Source: Leptobrachium leishanense
Taxonomy: Eukaryota; Chordata; Amphibia; Anura; Megophryidae
Reading direction: 5' to 3'
Assembly (NCBI GenBank): GCA_009667805.1
Contig: CM019063.1
Coordinates: 194,536,954 to 194,600,953, forward strand
DNA: 64,000 nt
The position numbers and the translations under genes were made by a program. This document shows positions 25,303-37,700 of the stretch, in pieces. The notes beneath the pieces are model-generated. The model searched no databases. It was not told where the DNA came from and was given only the letters and a program-made list of their open reading frames with translations. The number at the start of each line of letters is the position of its first letter. Position 1 is the stretch's first letter.

Positions 25303-27808
25303 TGTAAGATTTATTGGAAAACCATCAGGATTTGAGCCTGTAAACAAAGAGATTCTGTTGCGTTTCGTAGACACGGCTTGGACGAGGAGATGACGGGGGG
25401 GAACAGACAAGGTTTTATGTTACGTTACACACAACTGATCTGTCCTTTGTTTAGTTGGTTCTTATATAGGACATATTACGTAAAGAAAATCATCAGATTA
25501 CAAGCCAATAGAACATTCTCTACGTCAGAGATAATTAACGTAGTTGTACCTAAAAGACCTGTTACTATATATGATTATGCTCTAACCCAAAGAACAAACT
25601 TTGAAATAAAAGATCATGTGACCCCCCCCCCCAAGAAACCAAAATGTTCTGCCCAGCAACAAGCTTCATAGTATAATCTAGTCTAGTCTGCCTTCAGCAG
25701 AAAGGAAATGTCTTTGTTTATGCTAGACATTCCACATTCCAGTGATCTATCCCCCCCCCCCCATAGACAGTTGGCTTGCTGTAGGTTTTGAACTGCTTAA
25801 GAAAAGGGGTTCTCGACTAAGGTGTGAGTATATCAAAGTGCTGTGCACCCCAGCTTCTTGTAATTTTAATGCCTGGCACGAAGCCGAAAATAGATGTATG
25901 TATGCATGTATGTTTATTTTCAAAGTTTTTATTTTTTTGTAAGAGTCAACTTAACAACACACTATAAAGAAATGAAGGGCCTCGCAGGGCCAAGAATTGT
26001 CGTCATAAAAAACACATCAATGTAAACAAAAAGTCCGCTAACGGTATTCATATAGTAGCAATAATCATCCCCTAACAGGGGGGTCTCCTCTATGAATAAG
26101 CGACGAAGGATGAGAAAAAAAGGGGGGGGGTGAAGAGATGGCAATGACCAAAATTGTGCCTGCCCTGGTGAATACCCGTACGGCCGAACGACCGCGGGAA
26201 AGCCACGGGGGGAAAATAGCACTTAGGTCCGGGCGGTCGTGGACAAAGCCGGGCATCAGGCCACGGCTGTGCCTCCCGAGCTATCCCGGATATGCCCGAT
26301 TTAAACAAAAAGGGGGGGGGGACTAAATATAAAACACCTGAAAAGAAAAGCGGGTGGCCCCTGAGGACCGCAAAACGTTTGCTAAAACCTCAGTATAGAC
26401 AAGTAGGTTCATCAAAGAATGCACATTGTAAGAAGAATAACAAAGTCATCGTAAGTGTTTCAAGGTAGAAACGAATGTCCTCGCAACACTGCTGGAGTTA
26501 AAGAGAGTCCTCAAGAACATCCGAAAAAATAAAAGATACAAAAAAAAAGTCAGCAGCTAAGGGTCATCAGATGGAAAATTAAAATAAATAAATAAGGTCT
26601 CAGAAAATAGAAGTCTCATCACATAGGCAAGGGAGGGGGGTAAGCGACTGCGAAAATGTGTAGTCGGGGGATTACCAAAAGATGAGCCAGGTCAATAACT
26701 GGAGGGTGAAAAATGGGGACCAGCGAACCTCCTCAGCCTGTGTCCAGCCAAACAGCTCGGCGGGGATTTCCTCGGCCCGACGGGGAGAAAAGCACCATGG
26801 AGTAATCTGCGTCAGCCTTCCCAGGTGGTGGTCCAGAAGCCCTCACCAACGACATGCCCGTCAGGGTTAATTCCATTGGATCGGCAACCCCCCCGCATCT
26901 GCACCTTCTACGCAGCCGTCCGGATCGCCATCGCCGCTCAGAGCCTGAAACTTTCCCCCTGCCAAGGGGTCCAGGAGCGGCTCCCCATCAAGGTCCTTGG
27001 TGCCGGCCTCGTGGTCCACACTGTCCCCGGGGTGCAGCCCGCCATCCACCGCCGAGCGCTCCCAGAGGTCAGCATCAGGTAACTCATCGGTCTCCATCTC
27101 TTCTCTGGGCACAACATGTACCGGTTCGTTTCTCGCACCAAACAGATCCTCAGCTTCTTCACCATAGTCAGCAGGCAAAATATCTTCCATGATCTCCGCA
27201 TTCAGGTCTGCAGTTGCCCGGCCAGTCCTCCATGCGGCCATCAATCGCCTCCATGCGCCGCGAGTAATCGGGCTCTCCTCCGCCTCCCCATCTGCGCCAA
27301 ACAGACCTCGAGGGCCGCAAACGCAGCCTCCATTCCACTGGTGGGGGCGGGGGTCTGCTCCAGCCTGCGCCACTCCGTCTGCTCCCTCAACATAGTCCCC
27401 GGGGGTGCCGCCAATGTAGCCATCAAGATGGGGGCCCTCCATCTCCCTAGCCTACAACTGCCAGACGCCCAAATCGGTCTTTCCACGGGGAAGCAGGAGG
27501 GGGGAACGAGAGTCCAGAGGTGGGTGATGAGGCCGCAAGATGGCCGACAGTCGAACAGACTCACCGGGCTAAAACTCAGCTGTGCTCCGCAGGGGGGGAC
27601 TAAAATGGGCCCCAGAGCATTCCCCGTTATGGCCAGCCGTGCAGGGACCCAATAATGAGTAATTCGGTGGGAAGCTCCTGCCAAAAACCCCCAATATCAG
27701 GTGAATCCGACAGAGCTCCCTCCAGACACGTCCTCTCCCTTGCAGTGCCAGCCACGCCCCCCGTATGCATGTATGTTTGATACAGGGAATTAAAAAGATT
27801 ATTTAACA
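25303..27808. mobile_element. Candidate solo LTR inside Tc1, itself containing an L1
   Basis: The insertion starts with TG at 25303 and ends with CA at 27808. It is flanked by CAAAG and CAAAC, consistent with a 5-bp duplication carrying one change. Without the nested L1 (25916-27762 plus one TSD copy) it is about 640 bp, with no internal coding region, as expected for a solo LTR. The assignment is structural only. The family (endogenous retrovirus or other LTR element) is unknown. Confidence 0.4.
25916..27762 (-). mobile_element. Short L1-like LINE with 16-bp TSD
   Basis: A perfect 16-bp duplication GTATGCATGTATGTTT flanks it (25900-25915 and 27763-27778), proving target-primed insertion. 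On the minus strand the 5' end begins GGGGGCGTGGCTGGCACTGC, like amphibian LINE 5' leaders. The 3' end, at the left, is A-rich after reverse complementing. There is no endonuclease or reverse transcriptase in 1.85 kb, so the copy looks internally deleted. A minus-strand open frame at 26867-27442 (191 codons, acidic) could be ORF1 N-terminal sequence, but I do not recognise it. Confidence 0.7.
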
Positions 27809-28307
27809 CAAACGAGTGGCTCAAAAAGCACATGAAAGTCCTGGAGTGGCCTAGCCAGTCTCCAGACCCTAATCCCATAGAAAATCTGTGGAGGGAGCTG
27901 AAGGTTCCCGTGGTCAAACGTTGCCTTGAAACCTTAATGACTTGTAGAGGATCTGCAAATCTGAGTGGGACAAAATACCTCCTGAACAAACCTGGTGGCC
28001 AACTACAAGGAACGTCTGACCTCTGATTGCCAACAAGGGATTTGCCACCAAGTACTAAGTCCTGCTTTGTGAAGTGGTCAAATACTTATTGCACTGATTT
28101 TAAAATGCAAATTTATTTATTTCTTTTTTGGAAAGCGTTTTTTCGATTTATTTGTTGTTCTGTCTCTGTTAAAATAAACCTACCGTTAAAATTCTAGACT
28201 GATCATTTGTAAGTGGGAAAACGTACAAAATCAGCAGTGGATCAAATATTTTTTTTCCCTCCCAGTATATAAAAAAAAATATTTTTTTTGTAATTTACAA
28301 AGACTAA

Positions 28308-29191
28308 CAGGGTTATCCAAAGAGATTCGAAAAGTCACCGCACATTCGGTGACTTTTCGTTCTCTTCAATTCGGTTCCTTTTGCCGATTGCATTTCGGTG
28401 ACCCTGCGGTGTATTCAGCAAACACCACAGGGTCCCCGAATTGCAGGGAAAAGCTGCCGAAAACCTGACGAAAACTAACCGAATGCACTATGAAAACAAG
28501 CAAAAACATCTGGATTAACCTTCGAACAGGAGCCGAACAGGAGCCGAATCACACAGAGCCGAAGCAGCTGTGACGTAGAGGAGGCAGTGAATAAATTAGA
28601 AAAACCATTTGTATGAATCTGGGAAAATGAAACGCTGTTTGCAAAGAAACTACTGAGCGAAAATGTCTGAAATTTTCACAGGAGGTCCAGGGAATGATAA
28701 TAAAGAGGACTGTTACAAAAAAAATAAGCAAACTGAAAAAAAAAAAATCGGACTTTTAATTTTTTTTTAAAAAATTCAGAAAAATGCTTAAAGTATCCTA
28801 AAAAATCTATAAATAAAGAGACTTTTTGCTGCAGAATTTTATAATGAACGGTTTATTAGATATTGAATTAAAACGGGAATATTTTTAACATTGAAGTCTA
28901 TGGGATTCGCCTGAATAAATTTGCCGAATTAAACCACTGAATGGCAGGGCATTAGGGGAACCTTTCACTGCTGGTTTGTGTTCTCTGAATAGCCGAAGCA
29001 GTGCTTTTTCATGGGGATTTCACTGCCCTCGAACAGGCACCGAACAGGCACCGTATGTGCAGGCAATTCGACAGGATTTGGCGAATTACCTGCTCTCTGG
29101 ATAGCCGAATGGCCAGGAAAGGTAACCGTACCCTGATTTTCAGCGTTCGGTTACCTTTCTCAAGCAATTCGAATCTCTTTGGATAACCCTG
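28308..29191. mobile_element. MITE with about 25-bp perfect inverted ends
   Basis: The left end CAGGGTTATCCAAAGAGATT and the right end AATCTCTTTGGATAACCCTG are exact inverted repeats (884 bp total). Internal short palindromes include CGAAAAGTCACCGCACATTC followed by GGTGACTTTTCG. An internal block at about 28795-28915 also occurs, inverted, in the hAT-type element at 54383-56832. No clear TSD and no coding are seen. Confidence 0.78.
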
Positions 29192-29786
29192 TGATTCTTT
29201 TAACTGTTTAGTTGAATTCATGATATGCAGCCACCGGGCAGCAGAGGATATAATGTCGTAACCGTATATGTAGAATGTATGCACAATCTAATCTCGTACT
29301 CCCATGCGTTACATATGGCATCAGGCATTCCTCCAAGATTCTTTCGTTTGGTCTATACCTCACGAAAGTGGTGTTCTTTTGTGATCTGAACACCTCAAAT
29401 TTGAGAGTCCTCTGTCTAGTATCTGTGTTCTTCTTAATATTGTCTTTGTTGGCTAGTCTGATTCCCCCATCTTTTTGCGACTCTATTACTGGACATGGTG
29501 GAAAAATGAGCCACTGTAGCTCAGGACTGATAGTTGCTGATAATAGGTCTCTGTATGACTATGTAGATATTGCAGTAGACCTCCTGTGTCCAGCTCAAAG
29601 TTATTTCCATTATTAGAAAGGTCTTGTGCTGTATTTAATAAAGAACATTTGTTTTTTTGGGGGGGAGGAAGTTTTTGAGTGACTGAATCACACACACACA
29701 CACACACACACACACTTACTTTTCAAATACATCAAACCTTATTTTTCGTGTGTGTACAATACATGTTTTTTTGTAAATTTCCCTAG
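29192..29786. other. morc2 intron with (CA)n
   Basis: Intron upstream of exon F with no exon recognised. A dinucleotide (CA)n microsatellite lies at 29691-29715. Confidence 0.6.
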
Positions 29787-29869
29787 CTGAGGAAAAGGCC
29801 AGGGAGGCAGAGAGCAAAGCACGAGCAATGGAATTGCGTCTTGGAGAGGATTTAAATCGTGAATCCAGA
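29787..29869 (+). CDS. morc2: morc2 exon F: coiled-coil arm
   Basis: Encodes (A)EEKAREAESKARAMELRLGE, then DLNRESR, a highly charged heptad-like segment of the MORC2 CC1 arm. The acceptor is CCCTAG and the donor GTGAGT at 29870. Phase 0 out joins exon G. Confidence 0.96.
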
Positions 29870-30206
29870 GTGAGTATATAATCTTGACTGCGGTAGTTTA
29901 AATTGAACTGGTTTTATTTGCAAATTCTAAACATATAGGAACTTTTTTGTGAATCTGCGGTTTCTAAGCTTAGAATCGGAGAAAATGGTTCCAGAGAAAA
30001 TCTTGGAGGGGCAGGGACTCTAGTATTGAATTGAGAAAGGATGGCAAATGATTTTAAAAGTAGAATGGTCCTGTTTCCTTGAGCATGGAACCAACTTACT
30101 GGTGGGAGCAGGTGAGATTTAAAGAATGCCATCAAAGTAGGTCAATCCAGGAAAATAAATGGAATGTGGGGCTGTGAATGAATGAATGAGGTTATGTGGA
30201 CATTAA
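29870..30206. other. morc2 intron, unassigned
   Basis: No exon and no element end before the Harbinger-like MITE. Confidence 0.5.
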
Positions 30207-30609
30207 GGCTGGTGTCAGACGAGCGCAGTTATCACGTCCGTGTTGCCGCACAGTTGTACGTCCGTGGCAGCATAGCATTCTGACCAATGGAGCCCCACAC
30301 ACGAAGTGTGGATGCAAGACGGACACGGCAAACGGACGCAGGTTAGGCAAGAACGTAATACTACTAGAATGGACGTGTGGAGTGCGCCACGTCTGCAACG
30401 TCCGCATAGCTTTGTGTGTGAGTGATGGAGCATTTATACCTTCAGCATTTTTTGATGGACAAAATGTTTTTTCATTTCCCATCTACTTCAGTCAAAAATA
30501 ACGTCATTCATAAAAATGGAGTGTGTGGCCACTACCTTGTCAGTCAGAAAGTACATCCGTTCTTCACGGATGCACAGTCCATACAAAATGCGCTCGTCTG
30601 ACCTTAGCC
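30207..30609. mobile_element. Harbinger-like MITE with TAA TSD
   Basis: Ends are GGCTGGTGTCAGACGAGCG and, inverted, GGCTAAGGTCAGACGAGCG, flanked by TAA (30204-30206 and 30610-30612). Interior sequence such as GGCAAGAACGTAATACT and GTGCGCCACGTC is shared with the copy at 35818-36266 and the truncated one at 9812-10059. It is 403 bp with no coding. Confidence 0.85.
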
Positions 30610-32072
30610 TAAATGCATGTTCTTTTAGATCGCTTTGGTTCGAAACAATGGAGTGTCTTGCGGATCATGTTGAGGTCTAAACTTTTAGTCCTCCTTTCTT
30701 TTGACTTGAGAAAGGTTCATGTAGAGTCTGAAACCTTGTCATTAAGTGCACAGTCGTTTTCTTATACCATTGAGAATGTCTTGTCACTGGCTTTACAGAG
30801 CAGACTTTGGTAAGTGAGGATAAATAGAGGTACTTTGAGTGCTGGCTGTTATCCATCTAGTAATAAAAAAAATCTGTAGCTGGGAGTTGAGCCTGGAAGC
30901 CAAGGAGAATAGATATGTGCTGGTGGAGCTCCGTTTTGGACTCCCCATTGAAGACTTTTTTGGACCAATTATTTTCCTTCCCTGGCTCCTTTACTTGCAG
31001 GGGGACCCCTGGACTCCCATTTCTAGGTCGTTGCTGCCGGGTGACCCCTGAAATTGGTCCCCATTGGCCATCTTGGGGCCGATCGGCTGATGGTAGACTG
31101 CTGTGGCTCTTATGACGGTGGCATCCATGGCCCTGGGGACGTCATTACCGGGGTGGACGTAGGGCCCTGGTTCTCCGATACCCGTCTGCTGCCTGGCGAT
31201 GGGTTCCCCAGATTTACCTGCTACAGGCCTCGATGGCTTAACGGTCCCTGAGCGCCCCCCCCCCCCGGCTGCCATTCTCCCATGCGCTGACTCATGATTT
31301 TTGCCAGTCTGACTCACAGCCGCTTACCAGGCGAATGCTCAAGGAGCTGCTGGAGGAGTTTAGGGAGCTATGGCGGGCTTCCGAACTGACAGCCGGAGGG
31401 GAGAGTGGTCTGGCTTTGACTCAAGCAGGAGCAGGTCAGCCTGCAGAGATGGTGACGGACATGCGGCCCTGCAATGGCCCCCGAGGGACTCCGACTATGC
31501 GCTTGGCGGCCCGGGAGGCTTACTTTCATGCCTTGGAGGGGCAAGCTCCAGCCTCCTTGTGCAGGTGTTTACTTTGAGGCTTCTGACCGCTCCCTCTGGC
31601 CCCAGATCATCCAGCCATGTGGCCTCCCGTCCCCCGCGGGGTCGAGCCAGGAATGTCACTCTTGTTTAGGTGGTCCCGTCCACATTTTTTTCCCCATTCC
31701 CCTTTATATATATATTTTTTTTTCTTTGCTTGTACAGCTGACCCGCCCGCGGATTACCTGATGACTTGTCCATCTCCCTGATATAGCTGTCTCATAGTTG
31801 TCTGAGTGCCTCCCTCCTTTTTCTCTTTCCTTCAGTCATTTCCCTGCTGTCCTTCCATTGTTGTATTGATGGATGTACCCTTTGCTGTTTTTTTTGCCTT
31901 TTTTATGTGGCTATGGTTTATTTGTGCCTATGCAAAATTCTAAATAATTTTGGGGTGGGGGGGGATATGTAGCTTTGTTTTTAATCGTGTTTCCTTTTTT
32001 TTTTCTGTAAAAGAAGGAAAATGAAAGTGTTAGCCTAAGAAACAGATGGTTTTGTTTTTTTTCCTTTTTCAG
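30610..32072. other. morc2 intron with GC-rich unclassified repeat
   Basis: About 30989-31660 is markedly GC-rich against the AT-rich intron. An open stretch reads LLEEFRELWRASELTAGG. Its composition resembles the LINE 5' region at 26700-27760, but I cannot show homology. The rest is T-rich intron leading to exon G. Confidence 0.35.
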
Positions 32073-32158
32073 GCATCTCTCAGACAAGTACAGAATGCAG
32101 CAATAACACATCGAAGAGATGCAGATGTGAAAAAACGCATTCAAGAAGCCAAGCAGAG
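32073..32158 (+). CDS. morc2: morc2 exon G: end of coiled-coil arm
   Basis: Encodes ASLRQVQNAAITHRRDADVK, then KRIQEAKQ-R, the returning helix of CC1. The acceptor is TTTTTCAG and the donor GTAAAT at 32159. The arginine codon is split with exon H. Confidence 0.96.
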
Positions 32159-34009
<1,851 letters not shown>

Positions 34010-34164
34010 GGCATGCGGAGGAGCTGTTGGAGTGGTTGATGTTCCATACCTGGTTCTGGAGCCCACCCACAATAAGCAGGACTTTGCAGACGCCAAAGAA
34101 TATCGACATTTACTGAAAGCTATGGGCGATCATTTGGCTCAATACTGGAAAGATGTGGGAATAG
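34010..34164 (+). CDS. morc2: morc2 exon I: S5-domain continuation
   Basis: Encodes (M)[20 protein letters not shown], then [20 protein letters not shown] and [11 protein letters not shown]. The acceptor is TTTCTAG and the donor GTAAGC at 34165. The last G begins the alanine codon completed 16.8 kb away in exon J. The left end of DIRS-A lies only about 110-140 bp after the donor. Confidence 0.97.
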
Positions 34165-34284
34165 GTAAGCTCTTTTAGATATGTTAAATAAAACTGTCAC
34201 ATCCAAGCTATCAAAGCTATGCAAATATTAAGTGAAAGCCATAACTTTTTTTAAAATGGCTAAATTCTAGAATTGAAAGATAAG

Positions 34285-34710
34285 TATGACGGTAAGTTAG
34301 AATTTTAATAAAGGACTCAGAGGCGAGTATTGCAGTCTCTTTTCTTGCTTTAATACAGCAGCAAGCATAAGTGTCAAAAATAACAGACATTTAAAGAAAC
34401 AAACCTATTGCTAACAATGGACCAGTCCAACCCCCCTTCCCCAGTGAGCCAGTCCAATGTCCAGCCGGTGCATAAGTAGATCCAAGTTCCCGCCTCTTTT
34501 CCTTGCTAACCACGGGTCAACAGGCGTAGAAGAATTGAAAGACGATTCAGCCAGACGTCAGCAAAGCAGGAACTGCCAACAGACGGACCGCAACATCTCA
34601 CTGTGCTGAAACAAAAAGAGGGGTGAGACCAGAAGTCTGGGCAGGGTGGGCAATACTCGCAATACTCGCCTCTGAGTCCTTTATTAAAATTCTAACTTAC
34701 CGTCCTACTT
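34285..34710. repeat. DIRS-A 3' module bounded by inverted repeats
   Basis: GACGGTAAGTTAGAATTTTA with AATAAAGGACTCAGAGGCGA (34289-34331) is repeated inverted at about 34658-34705. The same arrangement is seen at DIRS-B (43262-43335 with 44675-44750) and DIRS-C (about 52115-52160 with 52500-52555). It probably corresponds to the DIRS terminal repeat plus internal complementary region used in circle formation. Confidence 0.7.
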
Positions 34711-34739
34711 GGCTAAATTCTATAATTTTCATACAAGGA

Positions 34740-35640
34740 CTCAGAAGCTCCTATTGCAAGTTCAAAGCTGGTCCATAAGAGTGGATGACCAATGAACAAT
34801 CGGCTTAAAATAGAAGGTCCGGAAGGTGGTCTTCCTAGACCAATCAGCCAACCTGGGCAAATTCTCCAAACGACAACCCGCTATCACCGCGGAAGACGCA
34901 GCTCTGCGAACTGAGTGAGCTCCAAATTTAGAAACCTCCACTCCTGCTAGCACCAACAGCGATTTAAGCCAGAGTAGTGGAACCGACCGCGGCATGTGGT
35001 GACCGAAGTAAAATAAAAGGAGGCAACACCCCCATCTGCTCGCAGCGACACCGTACCTGATTCATAAACCTGTAAACAATCCAGAGGACAAAGGGTCGGT
35101 TGGGAGGGGAACGCCAGATAAAACACTGTTAATGACGTTTTAGTACGGCAGAAGACATCAAATCGAACCCCCTCTGGTACAAAGGATCTGACCTGAAAGT
35201 CCAAAGCCCAGACAACCCCTACATGTTTACAAGAGATGAGACAGAGGAGGGCCAAAAGTTTGGCTGAGAGCTGTCACAAAGCTAGATTTTGGTTAGAGGG
35301 CCAAGCAATCAAGAATTTGAGCAGGATTGTCACATCCCAAGTCTTTGAGTACCGAGGGAGCGGAGGTCCTGAGCACCGAATGCCTCTCAGTAAGCAACAG
35401 ATCAAGGGATGTTTGGCCGCCTGGATCCCCTGGAAATTCTTATGATAGACCGACAAAGCTGAACGGTACACATTAATAGCCTTACCTTCATCAAAACATT
35501 CCGATAGAAAATTTAAGATGAAAGCAATAGGGACTTGAAAAGGATCCAGGTCCCGTGGCACACACCAACCAGACCACTGGGCCCAGGCCAAGTCACAACA
35601 GGACAATGTGCCTGGAGCCCACGCGGCCCGTAGGAGCACT
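34740..35640 (-). pseudogene. DIRS-A tyrosine recombinase
   Basis: Site-specific recombinase that integrates DIRS circles. In minus-strand order, the N-terminal part at 35639-35274 includes INVYRSALSVYHKNFQG and GPPLPRYSKTWDV. The middle at 35255-34947 has LISCKHVGVVWALDFQVRSF with PEGVRFDVF. The C-terminal part at 34995-34762 has FGAHSVRRAASSAV (H-x-x-R) and FRTFYF with the likely catalytic Tyr. In the first box, DIRS-B has CKRVSDVRALD where this copy has CKHVGVVWALD, so the catalytic Arg is lost. Frameshifts separate the three pieces. Confidence 0.85.
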
Positions 35641-35674
35641 CTAACACGACTCTAAATGCTTCCGCATCAGCTTC

Positions 35675-35749
35675 GTGTCTCGTCCCAGCTTCCCTGGTAT
35701 CGGAGTCCGGGGCGCCCTCCCCGATACCAGGGAAGCTGGGACGAGACAC
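35675..35749. repeat. Perfect 29-bp hairpin inside DIRS-A
   Basis: GTGTCTCGTCCCAGCTTCCC... at 35675-35703 is exactly complementary to 35721-35749, with a 17-base GC-rich loop. It lies in the stretch between the recombinase remnant and the Harbinger-like MITE, where DIRS RT/RNase H and recombinase genes normally overlap. Confidence 0.85.
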
Positions 35750-35817
35750 GATCCGTGTGACAATAGTGGATGAGGAAATACCTAACCGTCCACCAACAGA
35801 TCCTGACTGTTCGGTAA

Positions 35818-36266
35818 GGCTGGGGTCAGACGAGCGTAGTCTTCACGTCCGTGATTGCGCCTAAAAGTACGTCCGTGATAGCATGAAAGAAAGTCCATTG
35901 GAGCCTGACACATGAAGTACGTCCGCACTGAACTGCGGACGCATGACGGACGCTGCAAACGGACGCAGGTTAGGCAAGAACGTAATACTGCTAGAACGGA
36001 CGTGCGGAGTGCGCCACGTCCACAACGTCCGCATAGCTTTGTGTGTGAGTGATGGAGCATGGTCAGACGGACTGCATTTATACGTCCAGCATTTTTGACG
36101 GACAGAATGTTTTTTCATTGTAATTTATTTTTCCCTCCTACATCCGTCAAAAATAACTTCAGTGAAAAAAACGGACTGTGTGGCCACTACTGCGTCTTCC
36201 GTACTGACGATGTCCGTACTGCACGGACGTACAGTCCGTAGAAATCACGCTCGTCTGACCCCAGCC
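35818..36266. mobile_element. Harbinger-like MITE with TAA TSD, inside DIRS-A
   Basis: Perfect 19-bp inverted ends (GGCTGGGGTCAGACGAGCG) are flanked by TAA at 35815-35817 and 36267-36269. The length is 449 bp. It interrupts DIRS-A after the codons for VDVLRLL at the end of the RNase H-containing ORF. It is the best-preserved of the related copies in the window. Confidence 0.9.
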
Positions 36267-36269
36267 TAA

Positions 36270-37700
36270 GAGCCGCAGGACATCCACCCGGAGTTCCAGA
36301 TACAGGGGAAACCATGGTTGGTTGGGCCAGAATGGAGTCACTAGAACTGCCTCCTGCATCCAGACCTGGCGCAGCATCCGCGCCACCAATTGAAATGGAG
36401 GAAACGCATACTGCCGACGCCTTCTCCAATCCTGTAAGAAGGCATCAGTGGCCAGAGCCATGGGCCCGGCCACCAACTGTTAAAGAGGGGTACTCGGGCG
36501 TTCAGAAGCGACGCAAAGAGGTCGATCTGAAAGGGACCCCAAAGACCCGCCATGACGGCAAAGATTGAGTGCAAACTACAATCCCCAATCTGCGAGGAGA
36601 TTCGAAACACCCGGAATTAACTGAGCGTGAACCATAACTTTCCTCTGAAAGCACCAATACCAGAGGCGCGTCGACACATCCGTCAGGAGCAAGCAACGAG
36701 GTCCCCCCGTGATGTAAAGCACGGCTAGAAAGTTGTTCATCCGGATGAGAACGGACACCTGACCCGCCGGTTTGAGAAAGCTCTGCAGGGCGAAAAGGCC
36801 CGCTAACAACTCCAGACCATTGATATGGACGTGAGCCTCTTGTGCCGACCAAGGTCCCCCATCATTAAGGTCCCAAACCTGGCTCCCCAACCTGACAGAC
36901 AGACATGCATCGTAGTCTATCATCACTGAGGGAGGTGATGTTGTGATAGACTTCCCGTTGCAACACCGGAGGTTCTTGATCCAACAAAGGAGGTCCTCTC
37001 GCGCTCTCATCGAGAGTAGAACACGATCCGAGTAATCTCGACCTTCCCGTAGGAAATGGGCAGTCAGGCGTTGGAGGGCCCGATAATGGAGAGGTGCCAG
37101 ATGCAGCGCCAGTTTCAGGGCCCCCAAAAGCCCTATTATGCGTGAAAGATCTTGCAAGGTCTGGGAGACATTGTTGAGAAGAGCACGCTCCTCCTTTGGG
37201 ATAGCTTTGTATTTGTGTTCTGGGAGCATCAGGGACATCAATAAAGGTTGACCTGTGAATCCAAGGAACTCCAGTGACCGAACTGGGTGAAGAATCGACT
37301 TTTCAAAGTTCACTAGAAAACCCAACTCTTGCAAGAGAGTTATCGTCTGCTGGATCTGAACTTGCAGCAGTCGAGCGGACTCCGCCATCAGAAGGATGTC
37401 GTCCAGATAAATGAGGCGGATCACCTGCGATCTGAGCCGACACCCCACTGGCTTCAGGAGCTTGGTGAAGCTCCAAGGAGCTGAAGAGTCCGAAAGGCAG
37501 GCAACGGAATCGCCACGTGACGGCGTTCCAGTGGAAACAGGAATTTCCTGGATTCCTCCACCATAGGCACCGTCAGGTAGGCGTCCTTAAAGTCTATCTT
37601 CGCCAACCAGTCTCCTTGTCGAAGTATATCTTTTAACAAATGCAAACCTTCCATTTGGAAGTGATTGTAGTTAACTGACATTCAACTTTTAGATTGAGGA
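36270..37700 (-). pseudogene. DIRS-A reverse transcriptase/RNase H
   Basis: Copies DIRS RNA to DNA. In minus-strand order: FQMEGLHLLKDILRQGDWLA, then KIDFKDAYLTVPM with the first catalytic Asp (37681-37520); a shift; IRLIYLDDILLMAESARLL with YLDD (37448 on); LGFLVNFEKS; RIIGLLGALKLALHLAPLHY. The RNase H core is degraded: DYDACLSVRLGSQV for the usual D-A-S, IRMNNFLAVLYI for LRMDNF, and LLADWGL for VADWNS. TDAFLQDWRRRRQYAFPPF follows at 36470-36400. Several catalytic RNase H residues are altered, and there are at least three shifts. Confidence 0.88.

Larger units (their letters stand above)
24542..28024 (+). pseudogene. Tc1-like transposase, split by insertion
   Basis: Cut-and-paste DDE transposase. 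The N-terminal helix-turn-helix region (24542-24880) is in broken frames. The catalytic part reads [13 protein letters not shown] with the first Asp and [15 protein letters not shown] with the second. After the insertion it resumes at about 27812 with [20 protein letters not shown], then [10 protein letters not shown], which carries the final Glu. All three catalytic residues are present, but the gene is dead because of frameshifts, stops and the 2.5-kb interruption between VTK and EWL. Confidence 0.88.
24182..28265 (+). mobile_element. Tc1-like transposon, interrupted
   Basis: The element is bounded by TA (24180-24181 and 28266-28267). Its inverted ends extend about 190 bp and share ATTTGATCC, CTGCTGATTTTGTACGTTT and TAGGTTTATTTTAACA. 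This end sequence is typical of a Tc1 lineage known from fishes and frogs. The length of 4,084 bp includes a 2.5-kb foreign insertion (25303-27808), which leaves about 1.58 kb, the normal Tc1 size. It inserted in the E-F intron of morc2. Confidence 0.92.

Noticed and set aside
27116..27684. Open frames of 147-179 codons on both strands in GC-rich DNA
   Set aside because: They lie in the 5' region of the inserted LINE, overlap each other on opposite strands and show no domain.
31335..31669. Possible LINE ORF1 coiled coil (LLEEFRELWRASELTAGG)
   Set aside because: Too short and without family motifs; kept only as an unclassified GC-rich repeat.
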